From the NCBI GenBank assembly GCA_020975725.1, contig QXJR01000005.1:868001-932000 (forward strand): 64,000 nt of DNA, given 5' to 3'. Below are positions 1 to 10,946 of this stretch, one piece after another (within the stretch, counting starts at the first letter, position 1; each line of letters opens with the position of its first letter). This DNA is from Picocystis sp. L7. Lineage: Eukaryota; Chlorophyta; Picocystophyceae; Picocystales; Picocystaceae. Position numbers and translations under genes: made by a program. The notes beneath the pieces were generated by a model. It did not search any database and had not been told where the DNA came from. It saw nothing but the letters and a program-made list of their open reading frames with translations.

Positions 1-959
1 CGCTGAAGCTCCCGATTGCGACCGATTGTGGACTGTGGTTTCCAGGTGCTTGGTGACTGCCTCGTGTCCTTTCTGAATCGATCGTTCTCCTCCCTTTCCA
101 ACTTGAAGATGATGGCAGCAAGGTTCCCAGGCTCCATGTCAGGAGCCTTGTCCACTTCAACCAGGTGGTCCAGGTGCTTGTAAAGTGCACCTTGCAAGTA
201 ACTTGGGAGGCCATGCTGAAGACGGGCAGATATGTCATGCTCTGTGAGTGTGCGGCACACAGGTGAGGTGCTCGCATTCACCACAAAGCTCGGTTGTACC
301 AGCCTGTTGAGATACTGGAGAACATTTTCTGTCCCCTTCATACGGGCAGTATGAAACTCGCGCCACGCCTCGGGACCAGGGTTTTGGCTTTGGAAAGTCT
401 TGCGGAGGTACCGGTACAGGTCCTCTACGGACGCGAGGGAGGCTGGGTCCCGCATGATCAGATTTTGGACCATGGCTTTTGCGGTGCCAGCGAGGGCTTG
501 ATTGATGGCCAGGACAAGTTGTTCCATTGGCCTATTGAAGGCATAAGCTTGACACCAGCAAAGAACATCCCTATACCAGTAGGTGAGGGCATAGGGGTTG
601 TCCTCGAGCTCGAGACCGGTGAACTTCTCCGGTTTTTCGAGCGACACCTTCGATATGTTCTTCGAATCTTGAAGGGCTATACCATATAGACTTATCAAGT
701 GCGGAAAACCTTCACGCTCTGATGGAACCATGTCCATCAAAGCTTTCGCATCCGCTTCCGCTTGGTGAACCCCTTCGGTAGGGTGCGTTCCTTCTTCGCC
801 ATCAGTTTCTACAACTTCCATGGCTTCCGATGCTTGAAGTTCTTCAACAAGTTGCTGAAGCTCTGCAACTTTAGCTTCTAGAGACCTCTTTTGGTCTCTT
901 TCTTGCTCAAGCTCCCTTCGTAGGGTGCCCATGCGGGTGGCATGGTCCCCTCCCTCCAT
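1..959 (-). CDS. gag (partial) of the left-edge gypsy element
   Basis: Starts at an ATG on the minus strand (bases 959-957) and stays open for about 319 codons to the window edge. The N-terminus is a coiled-coil-like stretch rich in Glu, Gln and Leu (residues about 10-50). A retrotransposon-gag domain follows, with NPYALTYWYRDVLCW near residue 135, then AGTAKAMVQNLIMRD and WREFHTARMKGTENVLQYLN. The G2 gag has the matching segments DPYALTHWYREVACW and WKEFQRARLRQNRENVITYLN in the same order, which is direct support for homology. The product would be the structural protein of the element's particle. It is absent from simple ATG-to-stop searches because the stop is off the window. Confidence 0.82.
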   Translation of the reverse strand, partial: MEGGDHATRMGTLRRELEQERDQKRSLEAKVAELQQLVEELQASEAMEVVETDGEEGTHPTEGVHQAEADAKALMDMVPSEREGFPHLISLYGIALQDSKNISKVSLEKPEKFTGLELEDNPYALTYWYRDVLCWCQAYAFNRPMEQLVLAINQALAGTAKAMVQNLIMRDPASLASVEDLYRYLRKTFQSQNPGPEAWREFHTARMKGTENVLQYLNRLVQPSFVVNASTSPVCRTLTEHDISARLQHGLPSYLQGALYKHLDHLVEVDKAPDMEPGNLAAIIFKLEREENDRFRKDTRQSPSTWKPQSTIGRNRELQ

Positions 960-1005
960 TCCGTGGTAAGCAAGCGAAGTACAAACAAAGCAAAGCCTTC
1001 GACAG

Positions 1006-1561
1006 TGTTACAAAGCGTCCGTGAGGAGCACTTTTACACACGTTTCGCTCTGATGAGCTTCGAGCTTCCACGGGCGAAGGTGGGAGAGGCCGGTTGGGCC
1101 TTGAAGCGATTCCTTTCTTGTTCTCGCGAAGGGGGGGTTCTTCGGCTCCCTAGCAAGAGGGACACCGCGAGAAAGCTTCCGGTGGTCTTCAAGATCAGTT
1201 GGCGTGTGAAGATGGCACGCCAAGCTCGTGGGAGAGGCGACGTGGCTCTCGATGGTCAAGCAAGTTCTCTCTCTGTATTTCAAGGCAAGGGTGGCTCCCC
1301 TAAGGGCCACCATAGGAGGGAGCGCTGCAAGCGGAGCTCCCTCTCAAACCAACGGTTGCTGGTGGTCACGTGGACCCCACGTCCCGATCGGACGGTCCAG
1401 CACTCAGCTTGTGATTCACCGACTCTATCCGGACAACATCCTCACCCTTCGTTGTCCTTTTAAAGATTCCGAAAGATTCGCCCGTTGCTAGGTCCCTTTC
1501 AGTCCCGGTATTCCCGGATAATTTGTCGATTAATCGAGAGATTAGTCCGGGGGGATGTCCA
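1006..1561 (-). repeat. LTR (probable) of the left-edge gypsy element
   Basis: The inner end is well supported. On the minus strand the block ends in ...TTGTAACA and is followed at once by CTGTCGAAGGCTT. The G2 LTR likewise ends in ...GCTACA followed by TTGTCGAAGCCTCGC. The outer end at about 1561 (TGGACATCC on the minus strand) is inferred from a TG start and a length (556 bp) close to the 560-bp G2 LTR. The second LTR is outside the window, so the boundary cannot be confirmed. Confidence 0.55.
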
Positions 1562-1845
1562 ATGAACTGATCAGCAGCTGGGGTCTTGTGTCTAACTGCT
1601 AGTGGTACAAAGAAGAGCATGGCTTCAAAGGAGTCAGGCTTACCCGGCGTAACACTACTTTGCAATACCAAATACCTAATGCACCCAATCGCAATCGCAG
1701 AAAGGTTCGTCCTTAGCCCCCCAAGCGCGATGGCGATGGACAGGCCCCCCCGATGCCCCCACCCCGCTCCCCGACCGAAAGGATGCCCACGAACGAGGTC
1801 CCCGGGCGATGGCGAGTTCCACGCCCCCCAACCCGAATCCCCGAC
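1562..1845. other. spacer between two gypsy elements
   Basis: A C-rich stretch of 284 bp between the left-edge element and G1. Short ORFs are open here on both strands, but their composition is low complexity and they match nothing else in the window. I see no supported gene. Confidence 0.4.
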
Positions 1846-2069
1846 CGTTAGGAACGTGGGCATCCCCCCTTGATTCCTCACCCATTGACCCCCTTCAATG
1901 GATAGTTACTCCTCTACGGAGAGGAGTACTTAACCTCTCTCTCTCACACCTTGTAATTAAGTTGATTTTGACCTCGAAGGTAGAGCCACCTCCCAAGCGC
2001 CTCCTCAACCTCCGAGGCAACTTCCTCCGTGCCGACGGAGTTCAAGAGCAAGGAGCTTCCCTCCTAACA
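1846..2069 (+). repeat. G1 5' LTR
   Basis: 224 bp, aligning end to end with 9007-9230. It ends ...CTCCTAACA. A tRNA-Met-type primer site is not visible immediately downstream, so the primer tRNA is unknown. Confidence 0.9.
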
Positions 2070-2314
2070 GTAAAAAGGACTACCACGCACGGAGAGAGAA
2101 CGTACGCGTGCGTTTTAAGCTCTGCGGACGCGTCCGTGGTTGTTGCGTCACGTCCGGACACCTAGGGTTTCGTGGACATTTCATTGGGGCATAACTTTGC
2201 CGTTACTAGCTTAAATGGAACGTTTGAGGTGTCGTTGGAAAGTGCGTCAAAAGACGCGTCGAATGCCAGAAAGACCGTGTTCTGCAACGGTCTGTGTCAA
2301 AATATAGAATTTGA

Positions 2315-3223
2315 ATGGTAGAAAAAAAAGAGAGAATGACAAGGATGGAAGAATTGAAAGAAGAGTTGGAGGCATTGAAAGTGCAACTCATCCAACAAGG
2401 TGAAGAGTTGGAGAAGTTAAGAAGTAATCCATCTTCTTCCGTTCAAGATGGAACTTCCACTCAAGCCATTACGATGCCGTCCATCCCTTGCGGGCCCATG
2501 GAGACGATTGCGAGACACAAGACCTTTTCCTTCCATAACGTGGGGGAAGACGCGTTGTCCGAGGCTTTTGAGGCTTGGTGGGGTAGTGTTAGAAGGTGGT
2601 TTGGAAGGCGCAAGGCCCGCCAACCGGATTTGGAGGAATCGGAGTGCGTGGTGGACCTCCTTGACATGATCCAAGGACCCAAGTGCGCCGTCCTCGATTC
2701 TCTTTATGAGAAGGGGACACTTCCCCAAGATTTGGGAGCATTCAAAACATTGTTGATTGAGCTTCACCGTATCTGTCCTTCATCCGAGGCCGCATACAAA
2801 GAATTCGAGAGGGCTTACCAAAAGCGGGACATGACGGTCCGCCACTTCCTACTCCACCTTGAGGAGTTACAAAGGAAGGTGAATTTGGGAGATGGTAAAC
2901 TCATTCCCCATGTGAGTGAGGAGATGGTGTTATTGAAGTTGCGCGGTAGCGTATGGATTGGAATCCGTGACCAACTTCGTGTGAAGTTGGAGGTGGACAA
3001 GCTCGATGGAAATGAGCGGCCGTTGGAAACTACGGAGGAGTGGTTGGAGCTTTTGGAGTATCGTGAGGAGCGCTACGCGCGCCAAAAGGAAGCGCGGGAA
3101 CGCGACGATCAGCGTCAACTGCGTAAGGTGAAAGCCGTCCCCCAAAAAATGGAGCGACCGTCGATGGTAGCGGCTGTGCCGGCGTTGTCGCACCGTCTCA
3201 CGAACGAACAAGAAAAGTTCTAG
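2315..3223 (+). CDS. G1 gag
   Basis: Starts at ATG 2315, 302 residues. Residues about 1-40 form a Glu/Lys/Leu-rich coiled-coil stretch. Residues about 70-230 resemble a retrotransposon gag domain: EAFEAWWGSVRRWFGRR, then FKTLLIELHRICPSSEAAYKEFERAYQKRDMTV and a helix-rich C-terminus. A Cys/His cluster (C-x4-H-x4-C) like a zinc knuckle is encoded just downstream near 3280-3335, as expected at the gag-pol border. The role is the particle core and RNA packaging. It is diverged from the G2 gag. Confidence 0.75.
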   Translation: MVEKKERMTRMEELKEELEALKVQLIQQGEELEKLRSNPSSSVQDGTSTQAITMPSIPCGPMETIARHKTFSFHNVGEDALSEAFEAWWGSVRRWFGRRKARQPDLEESECVVDLLDMIQGPKCAVLDSLYEKGTLPQDLGAFKTLLIELHRICPSSEAAYKEFERAYQKRDMTVRHFLLHLEELQRKVNLGDGKLIPHVSEEMVLLKLRGSVWIGIRDQLRVKLEVDKLDGNERPLETTEEWLELLEYREERYARQKEARERDDQRQLRKVKAVPQKMERPSMVAAVPALSHRLTNEQEKF

Positions 3224-3649
3224 GCTGAATGGATAGGAAAAAAACCAACGCCAAAGGCGATCGAGCGGTGTAAGCAGTTGGGATTGTGCCTTATCTTCCG
3301 TTGCTTAAGCCCCGATCATGTTGCGAACAACTGTCTCAACAAGGGAAGGAGTTCAGAAACGGGAAACGGCCAGGCCCCCGGCAACGGGATACCCCGGCGG
3401 GCATAGAAACAGATTCCCCTTTGAGCAAGTGTGAGGGCAAGGATCCAGTTCATGCCTCCACCATCCAGGTAAGTCCTGCTGGGTCTCACCTCATTGAGGA
3501 AACTGGAAATTGGGCTGAAGATATACCCCTTAATGCAGCCGTGTATGGCGCACGTTCCGATGAAAAAGTTTCAGATATCAGTAATTACCACGTGGACTAT
3601 GCGAGGGAGCGGTCCGCGTTTGAGTTGAGTGATTTGACAATTGGGGCTG

Positions 3650-6090
3650 GGGAGAACCCCCCAGCATCCCTCTGTCCACGGATTGTGGTGAATTTGGCAC
3701 AATCTGGAGGGTTGGCCTTTATCAGGCCTTCCTATGTTGAAGGTACAGAGTTGAGAACATTGTGGAACACCGGTGCAGGGTGTTCCTATATTCACAGAGA
3801 ATTCAGTGTTTTAGGTACCATTGCCAGCAAAGCGCACTTTGTGCGAAGCGTGTTCGCCAACGGCCAGGCACACACGTCCAACGAACTTTTGCAGATTTCA
3901 GTTTCTCTTGGTCCGTTTGATCTGCCCTTGGAAAAACAGATTCAGATAACTATAAAAGTAATACCTATGGATCTACCAAAGAACTTTGATATGACCCTGG
4001 GTTGTGATGTTATGAAACAACTTCAGGCTTCGTTGGACATCGAGCGAAACACCATTCAGTTGAGACATCGCGGACGGATCGTAACCCTGGTCATGGACAA
4101 ACACAAGACAGTAGAGACAACCTCCGTCAACGGTCTGTCATCAGTAAACGTAACGACTGCAGAGCTGACTGCTCAGCACCCAACTTCTTTCAGCACTTTG
4201 GAGGAGGAGTTTGGGCCATTCAGTACCACCCTGTTTGTCTCGGCAACAGCGGGACTGGCAACACTCAATTATGAGGAGCCTGTTGAGGCTTTGGAACGAA
4301 ACTGGACAGAGCTGCCTGGACCGATACTCTGCGTTCCGCCGTTAAGACTACTCCCACAGGTTACGCAGAAATTACGAGCTTCGACACCTATGGACCTGGT
4401 CCTGTTGACACCGTATCTACCCCGCAGTCCATGGTTCAGGGAACTACAGCCCCTAGTGCAAAAGGGTAGGGTGGTTCCATCAGCAGACAGGGCTTATATG
4501 CAACAGATCGAAACTAATGGACACAGTACCCCTGCCTGTGAAATGGTAGCTTTGCAGATCAATCACTATAGCACCGCAGAGGTAACGACGCTAGGAGCGA
4601 TCCAGGTGAACCGTCCAACAGTCACTCGGGAGGCCGTCGAGGGACTACAACTGCCGGAGTCGCTGGACGCAATACAGCAGCAGCAATTAAGACACCTGCT
4701 GCTCAAATATCTGCACCTCATGCAACCACCAGGTGACGACGAACCACCGCCACCGCCATCGGAATTCGACCATCGTATCGTCCTCACGGAGGGAGGGTCA
4801 CAGCGAGTACAAACCCGACCGATACGCTTGGCCGCTGATCAAACTATTGAGTTACAGAAGCGATTTGAACATCGATGCAAGCGTGGAATTATGCAACGGG
4901 CAGCCAGCGACAGCGAGACCCGCAGATCTACAGTTTTCATGGTTAAGCGTAAGGATGGACCTGATCGTGACGTCGTGGACTTTCGAGCGTTAAACGATGT
5001 TACAGTCAAGGATCATTTCCCTCTGCCTCTCATTGAGGAACTGCTGGATCGATTAAGTCAGGCTCGCTTCTTCATAAGCCTAGACCTGAAAGAAGCTTAT
5101 TACAACATTCGCATGCATCCGGACAGTGTAAGGTACACTGGCACCATCACTCACTTTGGTCTATTTGAATGGTTGGTGTTGGTTATGGGAATGTGCAACG
5201 CTGTTGCTACATTCCAGCGTATGATGGATGCCAGATTCCATCACCTCATATATGACAAGCGCACAGTCGCTTGCTACCTCGACGACCTGCTGATCTACGC
5301 GGACAGTTTCCAGATCATGTTCGACACACTTGAGGAGGTGCTTCAGATTTGCGATCGGTACCGGTTCCGACTGAATATGCAAAAAAGCACCTGGTTTCAG
5401 ACTCACCTCACATACCTGGGGCATGTAATTGGGGAGGGACAGTTACGCCCGGACCCCAGACTGATAGGGGCGGTGAGAGAATTTCCCCAACCCAGGATGC
5501 CAACGCAATTGCGATCTTTCTTGGGGCTGGCAGGGTATTACAGAAAATTCATTTCTCGCTTCCAGGAAAAGGCGGCTCCACTTTACGAACTAACTAGGAC
5601 GACAGAACCTTTGGCTGCTCGTTGGGATGAGCGAGCAGAATCGTCGTTTGTTGAGTTGAAGTTAGCGTTAACTTCAGAACCTGTTCTTAGGCTCTGGACT
5701 CCAGGGTACCCAACTGAGCTTCACACCGATGCGTCTAATGTTGGCCTGGGAGCTGTGTTGCTCCAACAACACAGCAGTGGTTGGCACCCCGTGGCTTATT
5801 GGAGTAAATCGCTTCAGGGTGCGCAGAAAAACTATACTACCACTGAACTGGAAATGCTAGCTATTGTCCTAGCATTGCAGACATGGCGGCATTACTTGCT
5901 GGGAATCCCCTTCGTTGTTCGCACGGACCATCAGGCACTGGTGCATTATTTGAACAAGCAACCAGCAAAGCTTCAGCAGCGCGAGTTATCGTGGTTACCC
6001 CGGCTCGCCGATTTCCAGCTTACCATAGTGTACAAGCCTGGAAAGTTTAAGTTGCCGCCCGATGTGCTGAGCCGCGAACGTTCTGCGCTT
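3650..6090 (+). other. G1 pol: protease, reverse transcriptase and RNase H region
   Basis: The protease-like fold is at about 3740-4060 (LRTLWNTGAGCSY ... GCDVMKQL). The reverse transcriptase spans about 4790-5560, with VDFRALNDVTVKDHFPLP, the FISLDLKEAYYNIRMH block and the YLDDLLIYA catalytic motif near 5272. LGLAGYYRKFISRF marks the connection. RNase H spans about 5690-6080 (HTDASNVGLGAVLLQ, TTTELEMLAIVLAL, RTDHQALVHYL) and ends at PPDVLSR, the usual gypsy RNase H boundary. The block lies between gag and the DNMT and is open throughout. Confidence 0.9.
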
Positions 6091-6096
6091 CACCTC

Positions 6097-6950
6097 ACTG
6101 TGCTCGATTTATGTGCAGGGACAGGAACTGTAATCCGCAGCCTGGTCCATGCAGTACCAAACCATGTTCGCATCAATTATATTGCAGTTGAAAACAATGC
6201 CGATTGTCGCACTGCTATTCAGAGAATCTTCACTTTAGTTCAGCGCGACCGTCCAGGTCTCTTCCTGCGCAAGGACATATTCCGTCAGGGTCATGACGTT
6301 AAGGACCTGGCAAACAGGAAACTGCCTGCAGTGGACCTCATCATAGCAGGGGTGCCATGCCAACCTTTCAGTAGAGCGAATCCTGCTGGAAAGGGATTGC
6401 AGGATGACCGCTCGCTATTTCAAGTTGTGCATAAACTACTTATGCACAGCCGAGCTACCTTTTATGCAGTTGAGTGCACTCCGTTTGCCCAGCACTTGCA
6501 AAAAGATCTGGAAGTGGTGCAGCAATGGTTGGGGCAACCTATCCAGCATGACTTAAGTCAGTGGTCAGCGCAACAGCGCACGAGGCTGCTTTGGAGTAAT
6601 CTCGACACTGAAAATATGAAGCCGCTGTCGAAGGAAATTGTCCAGTTGCTTACTTGGCAGGCCTGTCTTCAATCAGGTTGGACAGCGCCGTCCGAAAAAG
6701 CGCCCACGCTGATGGCCAGCTGGGACAACACCCATAATGTCAGAAATGGCCAGTCATTGGTTCAGCAAGAAGGTGGCACTACCACCAGGCAAATGGCTCC
6801 CGAAGAACGAGAATTATTAGTTGGGCTCCAGCCAGGAGACACAGCAGCACCTGGGTTGGATAAATCCACCAGGAACCGTATGCTCGGGAACGCGTTCCCT
6901 GTCTCCTGGATAAACTCCATCATTCGTATCTGGATCAACACCGTCGACAA
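6097..6950 (+). other. G1 cytosine-5 DNA methyltransferase domain inside Pol
   Basis: A domain of about 285 residues inserted between RNase H and integrase with all the main C5-methyltransferase motifs in order. Motif I is VLDLCAGTGTVIRSL (SAM binding). A motif II-like acidic residue sits in YIAVEN. Motif IV is AGVPCQPFSRAN, with the catalytic Cys. Motif VI is AVECTPFAQ, with the catalytic Glu. Motif VIII is QQRTRLLWSNL, and motif X is LGNAFPVSWI. The target-recognition stretch between VIII and X is short, and its pattern (WQACLQSG ... PTLMASWDN) resembles DNMT3-type enzymes rather than DNMT1 or chromomethylases. The domain stays open and looks whole. The expected role is methylation of cytosines in DNA, perhaps the element's own copies. 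Activity is inferred. Confidence 0.92.
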
Positions 6951-7079
6951 CGATGATGTACAAGCAACAGCATGCTATCCTCTTCCCTCACCCGGGGCAC
7001 AGGATAGTCCTTTTTACCAAGCTGAGAATACTACTTTGCAACCTCTGCAATCAGTACTCACAGCGGTCGACATTGGTAA

Positions 7080-8905
7080 GATTAGCCAATTGGATGCGCT
7101 ACTTGCGAAAGCGGCATCGATGGACGCAAGTTATCAGAAACTTCAGGAGACCGATACTCTGCAGAAGGAGGATGGAATCATGTATAAGGTCAGCAAGGGG
7201 CCGAAAGGTTGTATGATCCTAACAACCGCACAGTTAAGAACCTCATCCTGATGACCACGCATGATTTGCCGTACGCTGGTCACCCGGGGGTTCGTAAAAC
7301 CACCGAACTGCTGACGCGCCAATATTACTGGCCTGGAATGCACGAGGACGTCAAATCCTATTGCAAACAATGTTATGCTTGCCAACTGGGCAAAATCAGC
7401 CGGCAGCGCAGCAAGACCATTCTCCATCCTACAGACCATGGGTCGTACCGAAACCGCTGGGTAACACTCGACATAGCAATGGGATTGCCGCCCAGTCACA
7501 GTTACAATGCAGTTCTGGTTGTCGTAGATCGGTTTACCAAATACACCGTCTACATTCCTATCACCACCAGCATCACCGCACCTGAATTAGCCTTTCAGTT
7601 TGAGCGTCACTGGGTCGCTAAACGCGGATGTCTCAGCAACTTGATCATGGACCGAGATACCAAATTCACCAGCGCGTACTGGCACGATTTCATGGAGACC
7701 TTGGGTGTTACAGCCATGCTCACAACTGCTTACCATCAGCAGTCCGATGGACAGACAGAACGTCAAATTGCGACACTAGCGGACCAACTGCGGGTCGCAC
7801 TTATAGATACTTTCAGTTCTGATGACGATTGGTATCAATGCCTGCACATCGCAGAATTTGCGACCAACAACACTGTGCGAGCAACAACAGGGGTCACCCC
7901 CTTTCAGGCAGAGTTGGGTCGCCATCCAACCATGCCCTTGTATTTGCTGCCCGGACCCAGCAACCGTACAATCGACAAGCATGTAGCTGAATTGTGCAAA
8001 TACAGCAGGACGATATATCGTCTCATGGCGATCAATCTCGCCAAGGCTGAGGAACGCATGCAGTATTTCGGTAACCGTACGCGAACCAGTAAAACAATTG
8101 CAAAGGGAGAAATTGCTAAGCTGCAGGGAGGACGTGCGACACGCAGTGATCAGCATAAATTACAGCCACGCTTCCGGGTTACCGAAATTGTCCGCTCTCT
8201 GGGCAAGAATAATTATGAGATCCGCTTGCCGGAGGGCAGCAGCATACACCCCGTCGTGCATGCTGACAAACTGGAAAAGTTTTGGACAGTTGACCCTACA
8301 AAGATTCCGTTGGCTCAGCAACCTGGACCGGCAGTGCTACCGCCAGATACGTCACCGCAACCAGCCGACCAAACGCAGAAATACCCTGTCAGAAAGTACC
8401 TCCTGCGCAACTGGAACTCAGTGCCACCCAGATACTATGTTCAATGGGATACCCTGCCAAAGAATTGGGGTGGGCATATGAAGACGATGCGCTGATCAGC
8501 GACGTCGCTGTCTATGAAAAAGTGAATGGAATCCTGCCAGAAATTGGTATCACTGCTGCCAACAAGGCTGCAGTTCTCAGGCACAAACGCGTCAAATTTC
8601 AGCAAAAATCACCCATCGTTCAGAACACGTGGACTGGCAAAGCTCCATGGGCAGCAGCTATTGGACGGGCGTCCACCGTTAAACTTCCAGGTTTGCAAAC
8701 ATTGCCTACAGCTAATCTGCACAGAATAGTGCAGAAACGCTTTGAGGAACAGGGACTACTAATGTATTACGCTGGACAGGTCGTCACCACCCCCAAAACG
8801 GGTACTGGACGATACACCATCCGTTACACCGACGGATACGAAGAAGCTGTCACACATCAAGAATTGGACAGGCTCCTTTATCGAGCCTCCGCTAGGATAG
8901 ATTAA
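7080..8905 (+). other. G1 integrase and chromatin-reader-like C-terminal tail
   Basis: After a linker (VDIGKISQLDALLAKAA) comes the HHCC zinc-binding head (HPGVRKTTELLTRQYYWPG ... CKQCYACQLGK, about 7260-7400). The DDE core follows: D in VTLDIAMGLP, D in IMDRDTKFTS, E in HQQSDGQTERQ (about 7460-7770). An SH3-like integrase end lies near 8150-8290. A chromodomain-like segment follows (YPVRKYLLRNW ... RYYVQWDT, about 8370-8460), as in chromoviruses. The last 45 residues (YYAGQVVTTP ... YTIRYTDGYEEAVTHQEL, about 8755-8880) have the beta-strand pattern of a Tudor-like fold. G2 keeps both tail segments. The region is broken. Confidence 0.85.
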
Positions 8906-9006
8906 ATTTTCAGAAGGAGTTTTTGACCTGAGGGCAGGTTTTCTCCTACCACCTATTTGTTTAGTGTACAAGAACCGTCGAGGACGCCGGTGTTGGGGCT
9001 GGGGAG

Positions 9007-9230
9007 TGTTAGGAACCTGGGCATTCCCCCTTGATTCCTCACCCATTGAACCCCTTCAATGGATAGTTACTCCCCTATGGAGAGGAGTACTTAACCTCTC
9101 TCTCTCACACCTTGTAATTAAGTTGATCTTGACCTCGAAGGTAGAGCCGCCTCCCAAGCGCCTCCTCAACCTCCGAGGCAACATCCTCCGCACCGGCGGA
9201 GTTCAAGAGAAAGGAGCTTCGCTCCTAACA
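9007..9230 (+). repeat. G1 3' LTR
   Basis: 224 bp, starting TGTTAGGAACCTGG and ending GCTCCTAACA. It is preceded by the polypurine tract and pairs with 1846-2069. A decayed LTR of the same family lies at 26,462-26,677 on the minus strand. Confidence 0.93.
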
Positions 9231-10946
9231 CCCACGGAGGAAACCGTCGTGGTCGATCAGCACGTCCCCTTTCAACTCCTCGGGATAGAAGGGGCGAACG
9301 TCCGACATCACGTCCTTGACCGACGCGGGGCTCATGTAAAGTCCCGGTTCCCTTTCCCTGCGTCTCCAAATGCTTTTGACCCGCATCATGTTGGGTCTCA
9401 CCCGGGTTTCGTTCGGTCTTTTGGCCCGGACCCAAAGCTCGAGTTCGGGACCTTTTCCGCAAATCTTGCCGCGAAAGTCGGCCAGGACGTTCGCCTGCGT
9501 CCGATCGCGCGTGGTTCGAAACCGCTCTCGAACCAAACCAGAACACAAAACCGTGGGCCCTTCCTCCTTGTTCTTTCCGCGATCCTTCCGCTTGCGCTTC
9601 TGCCTCCGCGCCGCCGCCGTCACCATCCTCGCCGAGGCCTGGACTCCACCGTCACATCCGTTTCCACCGAGGCGTCTGATATCGTTCACAACGGTCCGAA
9701 GACCAGATGTGGACCGGGCCTCCCCTCTCGACCAACCCCCGACTACCCTGGTTTACCCCCTTCTCCCCAAAGCGGTCGAGCTGGCGTTTCTCGAAGGACT
9801 GCCCCTCCCTCCTTCCTTTACGCTTCGACAATCGAGATCGTACAGAAATATCGATCGTTCTTTGGCGACAGATTTCGTATTCTGACCCCGAGGTTTCGAT
9901 CGTCCGAAACCCCGAAATGGTACATCAGAATGAGGGATCCTCGAACCCTCAAACCCCATCGTCTGAATCTCGACCTTCGAAGTCCTTCCTTCTGAAAACA
10001 CCCTACCTGGTCCCTTGACGCAGAAGACTACCACTGTATCCGTTCATCCCAAGACCTGGATCACATATATAGGTATCCGATGGATCCCAATCTTCTTCGC
10101 ACGCCTATTACATGAGTTACCGTGTGCATGGACATATACAACACAAACCATCCCCGCAAAAGTTGTATTTTCTCTCTAAAGCCAAAGAGACCGTCAAGGG
10201 CCCGTGCTGTGGTGAAGAATGCTTTGCATGTTTCACCCCAGAAACCCTCCCTCCCACCTCCGGGTCCAACACAACGGTTCTAAACCCAATTTCCCGCTTG
10301 TGAATGGTGGCTTACTTTCCTTTCCGTCCTACTGGAACCCAATCGATTCAACGAACCCCTGACCATTACATTTGAGTCCCCGCACACCTTCGATCAAGTA
10401 CTTCCTATTCTTCCAAAGGAAAGCAGAGACAAGATGCACGAGACAGTACTTCCAGTGCATTATCCTTCAACCGTGCAACTGCTATGCCCCTCGAGAAAAT
10501 CGATTGTGGAATATGCTGTGAACTGAAACCTCTTCGAGTTTTCAAACAGCACTAGGTGACCGATCAGATCGCAAATTGCTTGCATTGCCTTGGGCTCATC
10601 GGCTGCCGAAGGATTGGAAGTCCGGTTTCGACTTCCTAATTAGACCTCGAAGTTAGCTGTGAGCACCCCACTACCCCTTTTGTTGGCACCCCTGACATTG
10701 GTCGGATAGATCCCTTAACCTTCGACCCCACGCCCCTCCTTAAGACCCTAGCCCTTAGGGGATCCAAAAAGAACCCTAGCAGGCTCGAGGCCGACAAAAC
10801 ACGGTAGAGACACCACCACGATTTCTCCTTCCTCTGCGACACGTGCAGATTACCGAGCGCATGCGTGTTGCTACATCGTTTGAGAGAGCCTCCGAAGGAG
10901 TGGTGGAGGAAGTAGGTTCCAGACCTCGTGCGTGAAGAAGCAAAAA
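9231..10946. other. intergenic DNA without a recognised gene
   Basis: Short ORFs overlap on both strands in 9231-10,020, but they are Arg/Pro/Ser-rich and match no family I know. A TATATA element occurs near 10,066. From 10,300 the sequence is a plausible upstream region for the ORF at 10,947. No LTR, terminal repeat or RNA gene is visible. Confidence 0.4.

Larger units (their letters stand above)
1..1561 (-). mobile_element. Ty3/gypsy element, 5' end only, running off the left edge
   Basis: Read on the minus strand, an LTR-like block (about 1561 to 1006) is followed by a leader and a long open gag that leaves the window at base 1. The gag resembles that of G2 at 33.5 kb, so this is the same gypsy lineage, the one that carries a DNMT in Pol. 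Its own pol is outside the window, so a DNMT here cannot be seen. Within the window it looks open. Confidence 0.75.
1846..9230 (+). mobile_element. G1: Ty3/gypsy LTR retrotransposon carrying a DNA methyltransferase
   Basis: Two 224-bp direct repeats bound the element (1846-2069 and 9007-9230), in TG...CA form (3' copy TGTTAGG...CTAACA). They differ at about 14 sites, roughly 6%, so this is not a recent insertion. The 5-bp flanks CCGAC and CCCAC match at four of five positions, as expected for an aged target duplication. A purine-rich tract (GGGGCTGGGGAG, 8995-9006) abuts the 3' LTR. Order of parts: gag, protease, reverse transcriptase, RNase H, DNMT, integrase, then a chromodomain-like and a Tudor-like tail. 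The gypsy order (integrase after RT/RNase H) separates it from copia. All domains are present, but Pol is broken about twice. Confidence 0.93.

Noticed and set aside
942-1881. ORFs of 87-173 codons on both strands in the left LTR area
   Set aside because: They lie in the LTR and spacer and do not resemble gypsy proteins, and the real gag uses another frame further left.
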